Source of the DNA: Hyphomicrobiales bacterium
Lineage (GTDB): Bacteria; Pseudomonadota; Alphaproteobacteria; Rhizobiales; Beijerinckiaceae
NCBI GenBank assembly: GCA_947455725.1
Contig: CANGPL010000012.1
Location: 1 to 56,299, forward strand
Reading direction: 5' to 3'
DNA: 56,299 nucleotides
The number at the start of each line of letters is the position of its first letter. Position 1 is the first letter of the stretch. Positions 42,592-51,289 of this stretch are shown here, piece by piece. A program made the translations under genes and the position numbers. The notes below the pieces were generated by a model. The model was not told the origin of the DNA and made no database searches. It saw nothing but the letters and a program-made list of their open reading frames with translations.

Positions 42592-42734
42592 CCTTTAACC
42601 CTCCCGACGGCCTAACTGATTCGCCGCACGCTTCCTTTTTGAACGATAGAACGTGGCGAAAGCGAGGTCGAGTTGCGTGTGACTGGTCTCCCTGCCCTAA
42701 TCTATGATATGGGGCGTGAAAATCAGGATTTATC

Positions 42735-43607
42735 ATGACAAGCCCATTGATCGGCCGCCCTTATGTGAAAATGAATGGGGCGGGCAATGAAATCACCATT
42801 CTCGATTTACGCGGCAGCGGCCTAACCGTTCGCCCGGAAGAAGCGCGCGCGATTGCGCATGATCCACAAACGGCGTTTGATCAGCTGATGGTGCTGTTTG
42901 ATCCGAAGGCCAGCGGCACCGATGCCTATATGCGGATTTTCAATACCGATGGCAGCGAATCCTCCGCCTGCGGCAATGGTACACGCTGCGTGAGCTGGTA
43001 TGTGCTTGAGCATGAAAACCGTGACACGCTGAAGCTTGAGACGGCTGCCGGACTTCTCGATTGCAAAAGAGAAGGGCCGCTCTCCTTCACGATTGATATG
43101 GGAATGCCGCGCTTTGATTGGCGGGAGATTCCACTGGCTACGCCGCAAGCGGACACCAAGGCAATTGATTTTCAGTTCACAACGTCAAACGGCAAGCTCT
43201 TAGCCAACCCTGCTTGTGTGAATATGGGCAATCCGCACGCGATTTTTTGGGTGGACGATGTTGAGGCTTACGCGCTGGATGTGAATGGACCTGTGCTTGA
43301 GCACGATCCGATCTTTCCGGAGCGCGCCAATATCTCGCTTGTTGCGGTTAAAAGCCGGGATCACATTGTACAAAAAGTGTGGGAGCGCGGCGCGGGTCTG
43401 ACTTTGGCCTGTGGCTCGGGCGCTTGTGCCGCAGCGGTTGCGGCGGCGCGCCTTGGACTGACGGATTGTAAGGTTCGCGTGACCTTGCCGGGCGGCGATC
43501 TTTTGATCGATTGGCACGAGACGGATGACCATGTGTTGATGACCGGACCCGTTGCGCTTGAACATCGCGGCCAGTTTGAAGCGGATTTGTTCAAGGGTAT
43601 TTCCTGA
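42735..43607 (+). CDS. dapF: diaminopimelate epimerase
   Basis: The 290-residue PLP-independent epimerase turns L,L- into meso-diaminopimelate for peptidoglycan and lysine. The two active-site cysteines are in DGSESSACGNGTRCVSWYVL and GLTLACGSGACAAAVAAARL. KMNGAGNEITILDLR and VNMGNPHAIFWVDD are standard. The next gene starts in its stop codon (TGATG). Confidence 0.96.
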   Translation: MTSPLIGRPYVKMNGAGNEITILDLRGSGLTVRPEEARAIAHDPQTAFDQLMVLFDPKASGTDAYMRIFNTDGSESSACGNGTRCVSWYVLEHENRDTLKLETAAGLLDCKREGPLSFTIDMGMPRFDWREIPLATPQADTKAIDFQFTTSNGKLLANPACVNMGNPHAIFWVDDVEAYALDVNGPVLEHDPIFPERANISLVAVKSRDHIVQKVWERGAGLTLACGSGACAAAVAAARLGLTDCKVRVTLPGGDLLIDWHETDDHVLMTGPVALEHRGQFEADLFKGIS

Positions 43608-44854
43608 TGGGCGTTGAGCTTGTTACCTTTGGTTGCCGCCTCAACGTCGTTGAATCGGAGGCGATGAAGGCCGCGGCAGAAGCGGCGGGACAAGATGATC
43701 TTGTCATCATCAATACCTGTGCGGTGACGGGTGAAGCGGTGCGTCAAGCGCGGCAAACCATTCGCAGGCTTAAGCGCGAACGACCCACAGCGAATATTGT
43801 GGTGACGGGCTGCGCGGCCCAGATCGAACCCGAGCGCTTTGCCGCTATGGCGGAAGTATCAAGCGTCATCGGCAATGAATCGAAAACGAAGCAAGAAACC
43901 TGGGCCGCACTCGCGAACCCCGCGCATGGATTTGAGCGTGTGCGTGTCTCGGACATTATGTCCGTGAAGGAACTCACACCGCATCTCGTGGGTGCGTTTG
44001 AAAGCCATACGCGAAGCTTCGTTGAAATTCAGAATGGCTGTGATCATCGCTGCACCTTTTGTATTATTCCCTATGGGCGCGGCAATTCACGCTCTGTACC
44101 AATGGGAGCCATTACCGAGCAGATTGCAAAGCTTGTCGACGCTGGACACAAAGAGGCCGTGCTCACGGGCGTTGATCTAACAAGCTATGGTGCGGATTTG
44201 CCGGGTGCGCCGAAACTGGGTGCTTTGGTGAAAGCGATTTTGCGGCATGTGCCCGATTTAAAACGGTTGCGGCTTTCATCAATTGATTCTGTCGAAGCAG
44301 ATGAGGATTTGATCGACGCGATTGCGACAGAGCCGCGTTTAATGCCGCATCTGCATTTATCGCTTCAATCCGGTGATGATCTGATTTTAAAGCGCATGAA
44401 GCGACGGCATTTACGCGATGATGCCATTCGCTTTTGTGAACATATGCGCACGCTTCGGCCCGACATCGCCTTTGGGGCCGACATCATCGCGGGCTTTCCG
44501 ACGGAGACGGAGGAAATGTTTCAACACTCCCTCGATCTCGTCGATGAATGCGGCTTGGCGTTTCTGCACGTCTTCCCCTATTCACCACGCCCGGGCACGC
44601 CTGCGGCCAAGATGCCGCAAGTGAAAGGCGATCTAATCAAGGAGCGGGCGCGACGGTTGCGTGAGAAGGGCGAAGCCGCGTTGCAGGCGCATCTTCAACG
44701 CCTTGTCGGAACAGAGCAGGAATTGCTGATCGAGCGCGGCGGAATTGGGCGTACGCCGTGCTTTACGCCTGTTCGGGTTGGGGAAGGGTTTGAGGCGGGG
44801 ACGTTCATCAGTGCTGAGATCAGAACAACAACCAGGAAGGACCTCGAATTATAA
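43607..44854 (+). CDS. mtaB: tRNA t6A37 methylthiotransferase MtaB
   Basis: The 415-residue radical SAM enzyme adds a methylthio group to t6A37 in tRNAs reading ANN codons. The N-terminal UPF0004 domain has the three cluster cysteines: VTFGCRLN (Cys10), IINTCAVTGEA and VTGCAAQIEP. The radical SAM motif is EIQNGCDHRCTFCIIPYGRG at about 143. A short TRAM-like C-terminus follows. It is coupled to dapF. In many relatives ftsY comes next; here about 1.6 kb with two minus-strand genes intervenes. Confidence 0.93.
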   Translation: MGVELVTFGCRLNVVESEAMKAAAEAAGQDDLVIINTCAVTGEAVRQARQTIRRLKRERPTANIVVTGCAAQIEPERFAAMAEVSSVIGNESKTKQETWAALANPAHGFERVRVSDIMSVKELTPHLVGAFESHTRSFVEIQNGCDHRCTFCIIPYGRGNSRSVPMGAITEQIAKLVDAGHKEAVLTGVDLTSYGADLPGAPKLGALVKAILRHVPDLKRLRLSSIDSVEADEDLIDAIATEPRLMPHLHLSLQSGDDLILKRMKRRHLRDDAIRFCEHMRTLRPDIAFGADIIAGFPTETEEMFQHSLDLVDECGLAFLHVFPYSPRPGTPAAKMPQVKGDLIKERARRLREKGEAALQAHLQRLVGTEQELLIERGGIGRTPCFTPVRVGEGFEAGTFISAEIRTTTRKDLEL

Positions 44855-44904
44855 AGTCCGGTTTTGAAGGAACTGTGATCCCTGATCAGCGGATAGCAAA
44901 GTAA

Positions 44905-45501
44905 CTACACACCTATATTCCCGCCATCACGCCGCCAATGGAAAATCCATTTTGGTTCGTCAAATTTAAGCCAGTTGATATAGTAACCCGAAAGATTAAA
45001 CGGCGCACGTCGGAGATCAATTGGACGGAAGGATCCGGCTTGAATTTCGGTATTGACCCGATTGTTCATCGAAGGATGAAATCCATTTGTAATCAGCGCT
45101 TGCTGAAAATTATTCAATCTTGGCAAAAAAATTTGAATATCGTTATTCGACCAGTGCTGCATCACATCTTTGATAATCACCAGATCAGCGGATGGCAGTG
45201 GATCCGTTCGAGCATCGGCATGAAGAAAGCTAATTCCATCCCGTGTAAATTTTTGGGTATTGGATAAAACAACATCCGAGACGTCAACGCCGACATAGGA
45301 GATACCCGTCCAGTCGATTAGTTTCGAAAATTGCCAATCGCCGCACCCGATATCGATTACGCTGGTAATCCCGTTGGAGCGGATAAAGTTATGAAGAAAC
45401 TTTCGATAATCCGTCGTATTTTCCGCGAGCGAACCTGCCCCGGATCCATGACCCCAGAGGTTATTGCTATAAATTAAATTAAAAATATCACGATGACTCA
45501 A
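44905..45501 (-). CDS. class I SAM-dependent methyltransferase, AT-rich, probably acquired
   Basis: The 198-residue protein has SVIDIGCGDWQFSKLIDWTG (motif I), SYVGVDVSDVVL, and ADLVIIKDVMQHWSNNDIQI, a class I methyltransferase pattern. The end is PKWIFHWRRDGGNIGV. The gene and its 110-bp upstream flank use more A/T than neighbours (many AAT, ATT, AAA and TTA codons), which suggests recent transfer. Related proteins are found in capsule/O-antigen or methyltransferase clusters, but no partner genes are here. Substrate unknown. There is no strong ribosome site, and the flank 45502-45614 is AT-rich without features. Confidence 0.75.
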   Translation of the reverse strand: MSHRDIFNLIYSNNLWGHGSGAGSLAENTTDYRKFLHNFIRSNGITSVIDIGCGDWQFSKLIDWTGISYVGVDVSDVVLSNTQKFTRDGISFLHADARTDPLPSADLVIIKDVMQHWSNNDIQIFLPRLNNFQQALITNGFHPSMNNRVNTEIQAGSFRPIDLRRAPFNLSGYYINWLKFDEPKWIFHWRRDGGNIGV

Positions 45502-45614
45502 AAATCACTCCAATTTATCTAAAACAATTTAAAATCTTGATTACCTCAAATTAAATATGTGTAAAAATATTTTAATGTAAGTTTACTGCTTTAAACAGTG
45601 ATTGTAAATTCAAA

Positions 45615-46310
45615 TTACACAGACCCTTTACTCCCACACGCCTTCATGCGTTTCACCATATGGTCAGGCGCGGGTGCTTCTACCTTAATCGGCGGCTTAT
45701 TTTTATAAAGCGGGATCGTGATCGAGCGGGCATGCAGATGCAGCCGCTCGCCCGTGATCTTGCCGTCGCCATAGATCGGATCGCCGATAATCGGCCATCC
45801 CATGGCCTGGGTATGAACACGCAGTTGATGGGTGCGGCCCGTGAGTGGCGATAATTCCAACAGGGTGTAATCCTCAGTCCGACCCATCACCTTCCAGCCG
45901 GTTTGCGAGGGTAAGCCATTCGGATCGGGCTTCATCCACCAGCCTTTGGATTGGTCCATCCGGCCAAGGGGTAAATCGATAAAACCTTCATCCTCTTTGG
46001 GGCCGCCTTTAACAACGGCCCAATAGGTTTTCGTCATCAAGCCTTCGCGGAAGAGTTTGGAGAGATCATCGAGCGCCTTGCGGTGGCGACCTAACACAAG
46101 ACAACCGGATGTATCTTTATCCAGCCGATGCGCCAATTGCGGGGGCTTAGGCAGGCCGAACTGTAGGGCGGGGAAATATTGCTCCAGATGCGCGTCACGG
46201 CTTACCGCGTTCGGGTGCGCCTGATGCACGGCAATGCCCGCCGGCTTGTTGATCACCAACATCAGCGCGTCGCGGTAAAGAATGCGGCCTTGGATTTCTT
46301 CTGGCGTCAT
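45615..46310 (-). CDS. RluA-family pseudouridine synthase
   Basis: The 231-residue enzyme converts uridine to pseudouridine in RNA. The catalytic motif is QLAHRLDKDTSGCLVLGRHR (HRLDxxTSG). GRILYRDALMLVINKPAGIA and LLELSPLTGRTHQLRVHTQA are also standard. There is no N-terminal S4 domain, so RluA/TruC-like substrates are likelier than RluC/D. ATG at 46310 gives the usual N-terminus; a longer frame to 46367 runs into repeats. Confidence 0.9.
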   Translation of the reverse strand: MTPEEIQGRILYRDALMLVINKPAGIAVHQAHPNAVSRDAHLEQYFPALQFGLPKPPQLAHRLDKDTSGCLVLGRHRKALDDLSKLFREGLMTKTYWAVVKGGPKEDEGFIDLPLGRMDQSKGWWMKPDPNGLPSQTGWKVMGRTEDYTLLELSPLTGRTHQLRVHTQAMGWPIIGDPIYGDGKITGERLHLHARSITIPLYKNKPPIKVEAPAPDHMVKRMKACGSKGSV

Positions 46311-46323
46311 GGCGGCTCTCTTG

Positions 46324-46370
46324 AGCATGGTTCGCAAAAGTGGAACCCGGTTTTGCGATAAAACCATGCT
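46324..46370. repeat. compound palindrome of the rhizobial GCATG-AAAAGTGG-CCGGTTTT type
   Basis: Outer arms AGCATGGTT (46324-46332) and AACCATGCT (46362-46370) enclose inner arms CGCAAAA (46333-46339) and TTTTGCG (46351-46357), with GTGGAACCCGG between. This matches a repeat type widespread between genes in Hyphomicrobiales. Confidence 0.75.
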
Positions 46371-46382
46371 AAAACGAAGACG

Positions 46383-46424
46383 CTAGAGCAAGGTGTTATC
46401 TAACCTAATAACACCTTGCTCTAG
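46383..46424. repeat. 42-bp perfect palindrome with 17-bp arms
   Basis: CTAGAGCAAGGTGTTAT (46383-46399) and ATAACACCTTGCTCTAG (46408-46424) are exact reverse complements with an 8-bp spacer. It ends 38 bp before the ftsY start, between divergent genes. It may be the tail of the preceding repeat or a separate regulatory site. Confidence 0.85.
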
Positions 46425-46462
46425 CCCTTCCGTTTATCGCGGGAAAGCATTATCGAGAGGGT

Positions 46463-47464
46463 ATGAACGATGATACGCCCAAAAAGCCCGGCCTGATCTC
46501 CCGCCTGTTCGGTGGCGGTGCCGTTGTACCCGCGACTGAAGCACCGAAGCTAAACTGGTGGCAGCGGCTTAAAAGCGGGCTCGCCCGTTCGTCCGCCTCC
46601 ATCGGCCAAGGCATTACCGACCTTTTTACCAAAAGGCGCTTGGATGAGGACACGTTACAGGATTTCGAGGACGTGCTGGTCCGCGCCGATCTCGGCCTTC
46701 CCGTCGCAAGCCGCATTGTCGAGGCGGTCGGCAAAGGCCGCTATGGCAAGGAAATCGAGGGCGAGGAAGTCAAAGCCATTTTGGCGGCTGAAGTGACAAA
46801 GACGCTGACACCCGTCGCTAAACCACTTGTGATCGACGACGCAAAAAAGCCGTTTGTGGTTTTGATGGTGGGCGTGAATGGTTCGGGCAAAACTACGACC
46901 ATCGGCAAGCTGGCCGCTAAATTTTCAGCAGAGGGGCGCAAAGTGATGCTGGCGGCGGGTGATACGTTCCGTGCGGCGGCGATTGAACAGCTCCAAGTCT
47001 GGGGAACCCGCGTTGGCGCGCCCGTGATCACGCGCCCGCAAGGCTCGGATGCGTCCGGCCTCGTCTTCGATGCGCTTGATCAGGCGAGTGCTGCGGGGAC
47101 CGATGTGTTGTTGATCGATACCGCTGGGCGTTTGCAAAACCGGACGGAATTGATGGCGGAGCTCGAAAAAGTCATCCGCGTCATCAAGAAGAAAGACGAA
47201 ACGGCGCCGCACGCTACTTTGCTGGTGCTTGACGCGACCGTTGGACAAAACGCGCTCAGCCAAGTCGAGATTTTCGGTAAAGTGGCGGGCGTCACGGGCC
47301 TTGTGATGACGAAGCTCGATGGTACCGCGCGCGGCGGCATTCTGGTGGCGCTGGCCGAAAAATTCGGATTGCCGGTGCATTTCATCGGCGTCGGCGAAGC
47401 GGTGGATGATTTGGAGCCGTTTAACGCGGATGAGTTCGGGCGGGCGATTGCGGGGTTGGAGTGA
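46463..47464 (+). CDS. ftsY: signal recognition particle receptor FtsY
   Basis: The 333-residue SRP GTPase docks ribosome-SRP complexes at the membrane. The N domain (about 35-120) precedes the G domain with VLMVGVNGSGKTTTIGKLAA (about residue 132), AGDTFRAAAIEQLQVW, VLLIDTAGRLQNRTELMAEL and TKLDGTARGGILVALAEKFG. The acidic A domain is very short, as in other alphaproteobacteria. The palindromes just upstream lie in its leader or promoter. Confidence 0.96.
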   Translation: MNDDTPKKPGLISRLFGGGAVVPATEAPKLNWWQRLKSGLARSSASIGQGITDLFTKRRLDEDTLQDFEDVLVRADLGLPVASRIVEAVGKGRYGKEIEGEEVKAILAAEVTKTLTPVAKPLVIDDAKKPFVVLMVGVNGSGKTTTIGKLAAKFSAEGRKVMLAAGDTFRAAAIEQLQVWGTRVGAPVITRPQGSDASGLVFDALDQASAAGTDVLLIDTAGRLQNRTELMAELEKVIRVIKKKDETAPHATLLVLDATVGQNALSQVEIFGKVAGVTGLVMTKLDGTARGGILVALAEKFGLPVHFIGVGEAVDDLEPFNADEFGRAIAGLE

Positions 47465-47514
47465 GCGTTTCCTCATGGTGAGCCGCAAAACGCCGCTAAA
47501 GTGGAAAAACTGTA

Positions 47515-47635
47515 CCGTCATTGCGAGCGACAAGCGAAGCAACCCAGCTAAACAAAATTAACGAAGCGCAACGGTTCGTTTTCGCTTTTTTCTAGACCAT
47601 CAGCTGGGTTGCTTCGCGTCCGCTCGCAATGACGG
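47515..47635. repeat. large inverted repeat (about 34-bp arms) with central insert
   Basis: The left arm 47515-47549 (CCGTCATTGCGAGCG, then GCGAAGCAACCCAGCT) pairs with the right arm 47602-47635 (AGCTGGGTTGCTTCGC, then CGCTCGCAATGACGG) with about one 1-nt length difference near the middle. The loop is 52 bp and contains a terminator-like hairpin. Elements with CGTCATTGCGAGC ends are common bacterial intergenic repeats. Confidence 0.85.
47560..47591 (+). terminator. candidate ftsY terminator inside the inverted repeat
   Basis: AACGAA (47560-47565) and TTCGTT (47575-47580) form a stem, followed by TTCGCTTTTTT. It lies about 100 bp past the ftsY stop. Confidence 0.5.
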
Positions 47636-47661
47636 AATAGATTACGTTTTATGAGGTTCTC

Positions 47662-48930
47662 TTAATCCTCGCCGCTCCCCAGCGCATACACACCCTCGGC
47701 CCCGATACCCTCTTCGAGCATCAAGCGGGCGCGAGCGCGGAGTTTCTCGGTCTCGCTCTTTAGCTGTCCGCAGGCAGCCAAGATATCGCGCCCTCTTGGG
47801 GTGCGGACCGGTGAGGCGTAGCCGGCGCGAAATACGACGTCGGAGAATTCTTCGATCCGGCCCCAATCCGAGCATTTATATGTGGTGCCGGGCCAAGGGT
47901 TGAACGGAATGAGATTGATCTTGGCCGGAATGCCGTTGAGCAAGCGCACCAATTCGCGGGCATCTTTTAAGCTGTCATTCACGCCATCGAGCATGACATA
48001 TTCAAAGGTGATGCGGCGGGCATTGGAGACGCCCGGATAGTTCCGGCAGGCGTCTAGGAGTTGTGCGATCGGATATTTCTTGTTGAGCGGCACCAACTCA
48101 TTGCGCAGCTCATCGCGCACCGCGTGCAGCGAAATGGCGAGCATGGAGCCGATCTCGTCGCCTGCCCGCTCGATCATCGGCACAACGCCGGAGGTCGAGA
48201 GCGTGATGCGGCGGCGGGAGAGTGAGAGGCCTTCGCCATCGGTGACGACGGCCATGGCGTCGCGGACATGCTCGAAATTGTAAAGCGGTTCGCCCATGCC
48301 CATCAGCACGACATTGGATACCGCGCGCTCGGCATCGGGCACCAAGCCGTCGGTAGGACGGGCGGCACCCGGCCAGTCGCCCAGACGGTCGCGCGCAATC
48401 ATGACTTGAGCGACGATTTCAGCCGAAGTGAGATTACGCACAAGGCGCTGCGTGCCCGTATGGCAGAAGGAGCAGGTCAGCGTGCAGCCGACTTGGGATG
48501 AGATGCAGAGCGTGCCGCGGTCTGATTCGGGGATATAGACCGTCTCGATTTCCGCGCCTTTGTCATGGGCGCTGACGGGCGGCATCCGGATCAGCCATTT
48601 GCGGGTGCCATCAACCGAGATTTGCTCGGAGACGATTTCGGGACGATCAAGCGTGAAATGGTGCGCCAGCGTGCCGCGCAGCTCTTTGGAAACGTTGAGC
48701 ATCACGTCGAAGGACGTAGCGCCCCGATGATAGATCCAATGCCAAAGCTGGCCGGTTCGCATCCGCAATTCGCGGGCAGGCACGCCGATTTCGGCTAGTT
48801 TTTGCGAAATTTCTGCTCGGCCAAGACCGGCTAAGGAGGATTTTCCATTCGCGAAGACGGGCTGAGGAGACAGAATTTCCGCTGTCTTCTCGATGGGGTC
48901 GATCGGCCCGGCTGCGCCCCCTGATGTCAC
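47662..48930 (-). CDS. rlmN: dual-specificity RNA methyltransferase RlmN
   Basis: The 422-residue radical SAM enzyme methylates C2 of A2503 in 23S rRNA and A37 in some tRNAs. The cluster motif is [20 protein letters not shown] (CxxxCxxC). [17 protein letters not shown] and [20 protein letters not shown] follow. The C-terminal mechanistic cysteine lies in [11 protein letters not shown]. The start is GTG overlapping the ialB stop (GTGA). Confidence 0.95.
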   Translation of the reverse strand: MTSGGAAGPIDPIEKTAEILSPQPVFANGKSSLAGLGRAEISQKLAEIGVPARELRMRTGQLWHWIYHRGATSFDVMLNVSKELRGTLAHHFTLDRPEIVSEQISVDGTRKWLIRMPPVSAHDKGAEIETVYIPESDRGTLCISSQVGCTLTCSFCHTGTQRLVRNLTSAEIVAQVMIARDRLGDWPGAARPTDGLVPDAERAVSNVVLMGMGEPLYNFEHVRDAMAVVTDGEGLSLSRRRITLSTSGVVPMIERAGDEIGSMLAISLHAVRDELRNELVPLNKKYPIAQLLDACRNYPGVSNARRITFEYVMLDGVNDSLKDARELVRLLNGIPAKINLIPFNPWPGTTYKCSDWGRIEEFSDVVFRAGYASPVRTPRGRDILAACGQLKSETEKLRARARLMLEEGIGAEGVYALGSGED

Positions 48931-49517
48931 GGACAGGCCTTTTTGACCTGATCAAGCGCTTGGGCAAAGCCCGCCAGCGCATAATTTTCCTGCAGCGCAT
49001 TGCCGCGCTTTGAGGTTACTTTCAACGAAAGCAGCGGATTTTTCTTCATTTGCTCGATCACAGCGGTGTTGTCTTGGGCATTTTTGAGCCAAGCGACATT
49101 GCCTTGCGATTTAGGCGATACGACGAAATTGGCCTTACCGAGCACAAGCTGAGCGTCAGTGCCGTCTTTTGGCGGGAAGCCCAAAACAAAGCTGATCTCG
49201 TCGCGGACATTCTCTTTAGGCCGCGTGGATACGAATAAATATCCCGGATCACGGGTCAATTTGGCCGGTAAACGCTCTTTTGGCACGGCCAACGCATAGC
49301 AGATGCGTCCATTTGCCGTATCAGAGGCATAGACATTCCAGCTGCCAAACGTCCCGAGCTGGGTTGGCTGGGACTCGGTAGCGGCGGGCTTTGCCGGCGC
49401 TGCCTTGGCAGTCTCAGGCTTCTTAACCTGCGCAAACGCTTGAGACGAAAGCACAAAAACACCTGCAGCCATAAGGGCGGCCGAGGCAAGGATCCGGACG
49501 TTAAGACGATAAACCAT
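48927..49517 (-). CDS. invasion-associated locus B (IalB) family protein
   Basis: The 196-residue exported protein has a signal peptide ([20 protein letters not shown]), a Lys/Ala/Pro linker, and the IalB domain: [20 protein letters not shown] followed by [32 protein letters not shown] and [20 protein letters not shown] follow. In Bartonella IalB aids red-cell invasion, but the family is general in free-living Hyphomicrobiales. ATG at 49517 is chosen; upstream only TTG is available. It leads rlmN in one transcript. Confidence 0.87.
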   Translation of the reverse strand: MVYRLNVRILASAALMAAGVFVLSSQAFAQVKKPETAKAAPAKPAATESQPTQLGTFGSWNVYASDTANGRICYALAVPKERLPAKLTRDPGYLFVSTRPKENVRDEISFVLGFPPKDGTDAQLVLGKANFVVSPKSQGNVAWLKNAQDNTAVIEQMKKNPLLSLKVTSKRGNALQENYALAGFAQALDQVKKACP

Positions 49518-49692
49518 GGGCGTATCAGGCTCCGACAAATCAATTCGTGAGGTAGCGCCTACCCTAAACCGAGTTCAGTTGAAACCAAAATTCTTAAGAG
49601 GCGACGAAAACTCCGTTTCAAATGAACTATTTTCGTGCCAATAATGTCGAAATTGAGTGCTTTATTCCGGTTATTCGCGGCGAGGTATAGGG

Positions 49693-50268
49693 TTGTCGAC
49701 ACATCAGGAGCTCGGCGAGCTTGTGCGAGCTGTAGCCTATACCCGCGACCGGGCGGCTTTTGCACAGCTTTTCGACCATTTTGGGCCGCGTTTGCACGCG
49801 TATCTGACCCGCTTAGGGTCGGATGCGGGGACGGCTGACGAGATTTTGCAAGATGTGATGACCACGCTTTGGACAAAGGCGCATCTTTTCGATCCATCCA
49901 AGTCATCTATCGCGACTTGGCTCTATCGAATCGCCCGAAATCGGCGAATCGATACGCTAAGGCGGGACCGCCTCGACTTTTTTGACCCGATGGAAGCGCC
50001 TGAAACGGCGGCCGAAGACGAAGGGATCGATCGCCGGATCGATATGCAGTTCCGCGAGGAGCGGATCAAGGAGTCGCTCGTGTCGCTGCCCGAAGAGCAG
50101 CTCACTTTGATTCGTATGGCGTTTTTTGACGATCTCTCGCATAGCGAAATCGCGGAAAAGACCGGACTTCCGCTCGGGACCGTTAAATCCCGAATCAGGC
50201 TCGCTTTCGGCAAGCTGCGCCGTCAGCTTGAAACGAATGGCGTGATCGACGCCGGTTCAGAGACATAA
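49693..50268 (+). CDS. ECF-type sigma factor
   Basis: The 191-residue protein has region 2 (AAFAQLFDHFGPRLHAYLTR; GTADEILQDVMTTLWTKAHL; SIATWLYRIARNRRIDTLRR) and region 4 (LIRMAFFDDLSHSEIAEKTG, then LPLGTVKSRIRLAFGKLRR). The start is TTG with GAGG 7 nt upstream; the longer frame to 49657 has none. ECF factors of this shape usually have a cupin/ChrR-like zinc anti-sigma gene immediately downstream, but here phhB follows on the opposite strand 6 bp away. Its trigger and targets are unknown. Confidence 0.88.
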   Translation: MSTHQELGELVRAVAYTRDRAAFAQLFDHFGPRLHAYLTRLGSDAGTADEILQDVMTTLWTKAHLFDPSKSSIATWLYRIARNRRIDTLRRDRLDFFDPMEAPETAAEDEGIDRRIDMQFREERIKESLVSLPEEQLTLIRMAFFDDLSHSEIAEKTGLPLGTVKSRIRLAFGKLRRQLETNGVIDAGSET

Positions 50269-50274
50269 AGCGCC

Positions 50275-50580
50275 TTAGTTTGATCCATCCGCGATGGCGT
50301 TGATCGCTTTAGCCAACGTCACATCGCGATGCGATAGGCCTGTCACATCATGGCTCGTTAGTACGATATCGACGGTACGATAGACATTTGACCATTCAGG
50401 ATGATGGTCCCGCTTCTCGGCCTCAAGCGCAACGCGCGTCATAAAGCCGAACGCCTCGTTAAAATCACCAAACACAAACCGGCGCGAAATCGCGTCGCGA
50501 TCGGCAAGCAGAGCCCAACCGGCTAAATCGGAGAGAGCCGTTTGGCGTTCTTGATCGGTGAGTTTGTCATGATTAGCCAT
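50275..50580 (-). CDS. phhB: 4a-hydroxytetrahydrobiopterin dehydratase
   Basis: The 101-residue protein recycles 4a-carbinolamine pterin formed by aromatic amino acid hydroxylases. The family motif is [20 protein letters not shown] (HHPxW), then [23 protein letters not shown] at 50580 is preferred, giving the normal length; a longer frame overlaps thpR. No phenylalanine hydroxylase gene is near, so it may serve another pterin role. Confidence 0.92.
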   Translation of the reverse strand: MANHDKLTDQERQTALSDLAGWALLADRDAISRRFVFGDFNEAFGFMTRVALEAEKRDHHPEWSNVYRTVDIVLTSHDVTGLSHRDVTLAKAINAIADGSN

Positions 50581-50591
50581 TGAATGTTCCA

Positions 50592-51161
50592 TTAAGCGGT
50601 GATGCACGCCCGCTCAGTATAGTGTGTTTGGTGCAAGGGATAAATGGCCTCGGTCACATAAAGGCCGCCCCCCGTCGAAGAACGCGATGAAAAGACATTA
50701 AACGCTTCGGCAACAAACTGCATCGATGGCACATGGCCAATGACGCTTAAAAAATTCGCGAGCTCAAAGGGAGACGTATCACGCAGGCGCGCAAGCGTAA
50801 TATGCGGCGTGAATTTGCGCGGCTCGGGCGGCAGGCCGATGCGACGCATCAACCGCTCATGCTCGGCTTGTAATTCCATTAAAGCGGGTGTGGGTGCAAT
50901 TTTCGCGACCAAGGCACGCGGACGATCCCCGCCAAAAGCCGTGATTCCCTCAATGGTCAGAGGGATCGGTGCGCGCGAGACGCGGCCAAGAACCGAGTAA
51001 ATATCGTGGGCGGTGCCCTCATCAATATCGCCGATGAAGCGGAGCGTGATGTGGTAATTATCCGGCGTGATCCAGCGGGCACCGGATAGGCCGCCGCGGA
51101 TCGTCATGAGCTGTTCCGCTACTGAATCGGGAATCTCGAGGCCGGTAAAGAGGCGGGGCAT
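50592..51161 (-). CDS. thpR: RNA 2',3'-cyclic phosphodiesterase
   Basis: The 189-residue 2H phosphoesterase has its two catalytic HxT motifs in [14 protein letters not shown] and [30 protein letters not shown] is a typical N-terminus. ATG at 51161 has an AAGGAGGAG ribosome site. It opens 2',3'-cyclic phosphate ends of RNA. phhB follows 11 bp later on the same strand. Confidence 0.92.
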   Translation of the reverse strand: MPRLFTGLEIPDSVAEQLMTIRGGLSGARWITPDNYHITLRFIGDIDEGTAHDIYSVLGRVSRAPIPLTIEGITAFGGDRPRALVAKIAPTPALMELQAEHERLMRRIGLPPEPRKFTPHITLARLRDTSPFELANFLSVIGHVPSMQFVAEAFNVFSSRSSTGGGLYVTEAIYPLHQTHYTERACITA

Positions 51162-51289
51162 GGGCTCCTCCTTCGACGGCCTTAGCCGCTGCTTTGGCAC
51201 GAATCACTTATTGCAGTGCACCACACGGAAAGGCTTCCGACAAGGTGGATCTATTGCGTCCGATGCTGCGCGGATAGGGTGAAACCCGA

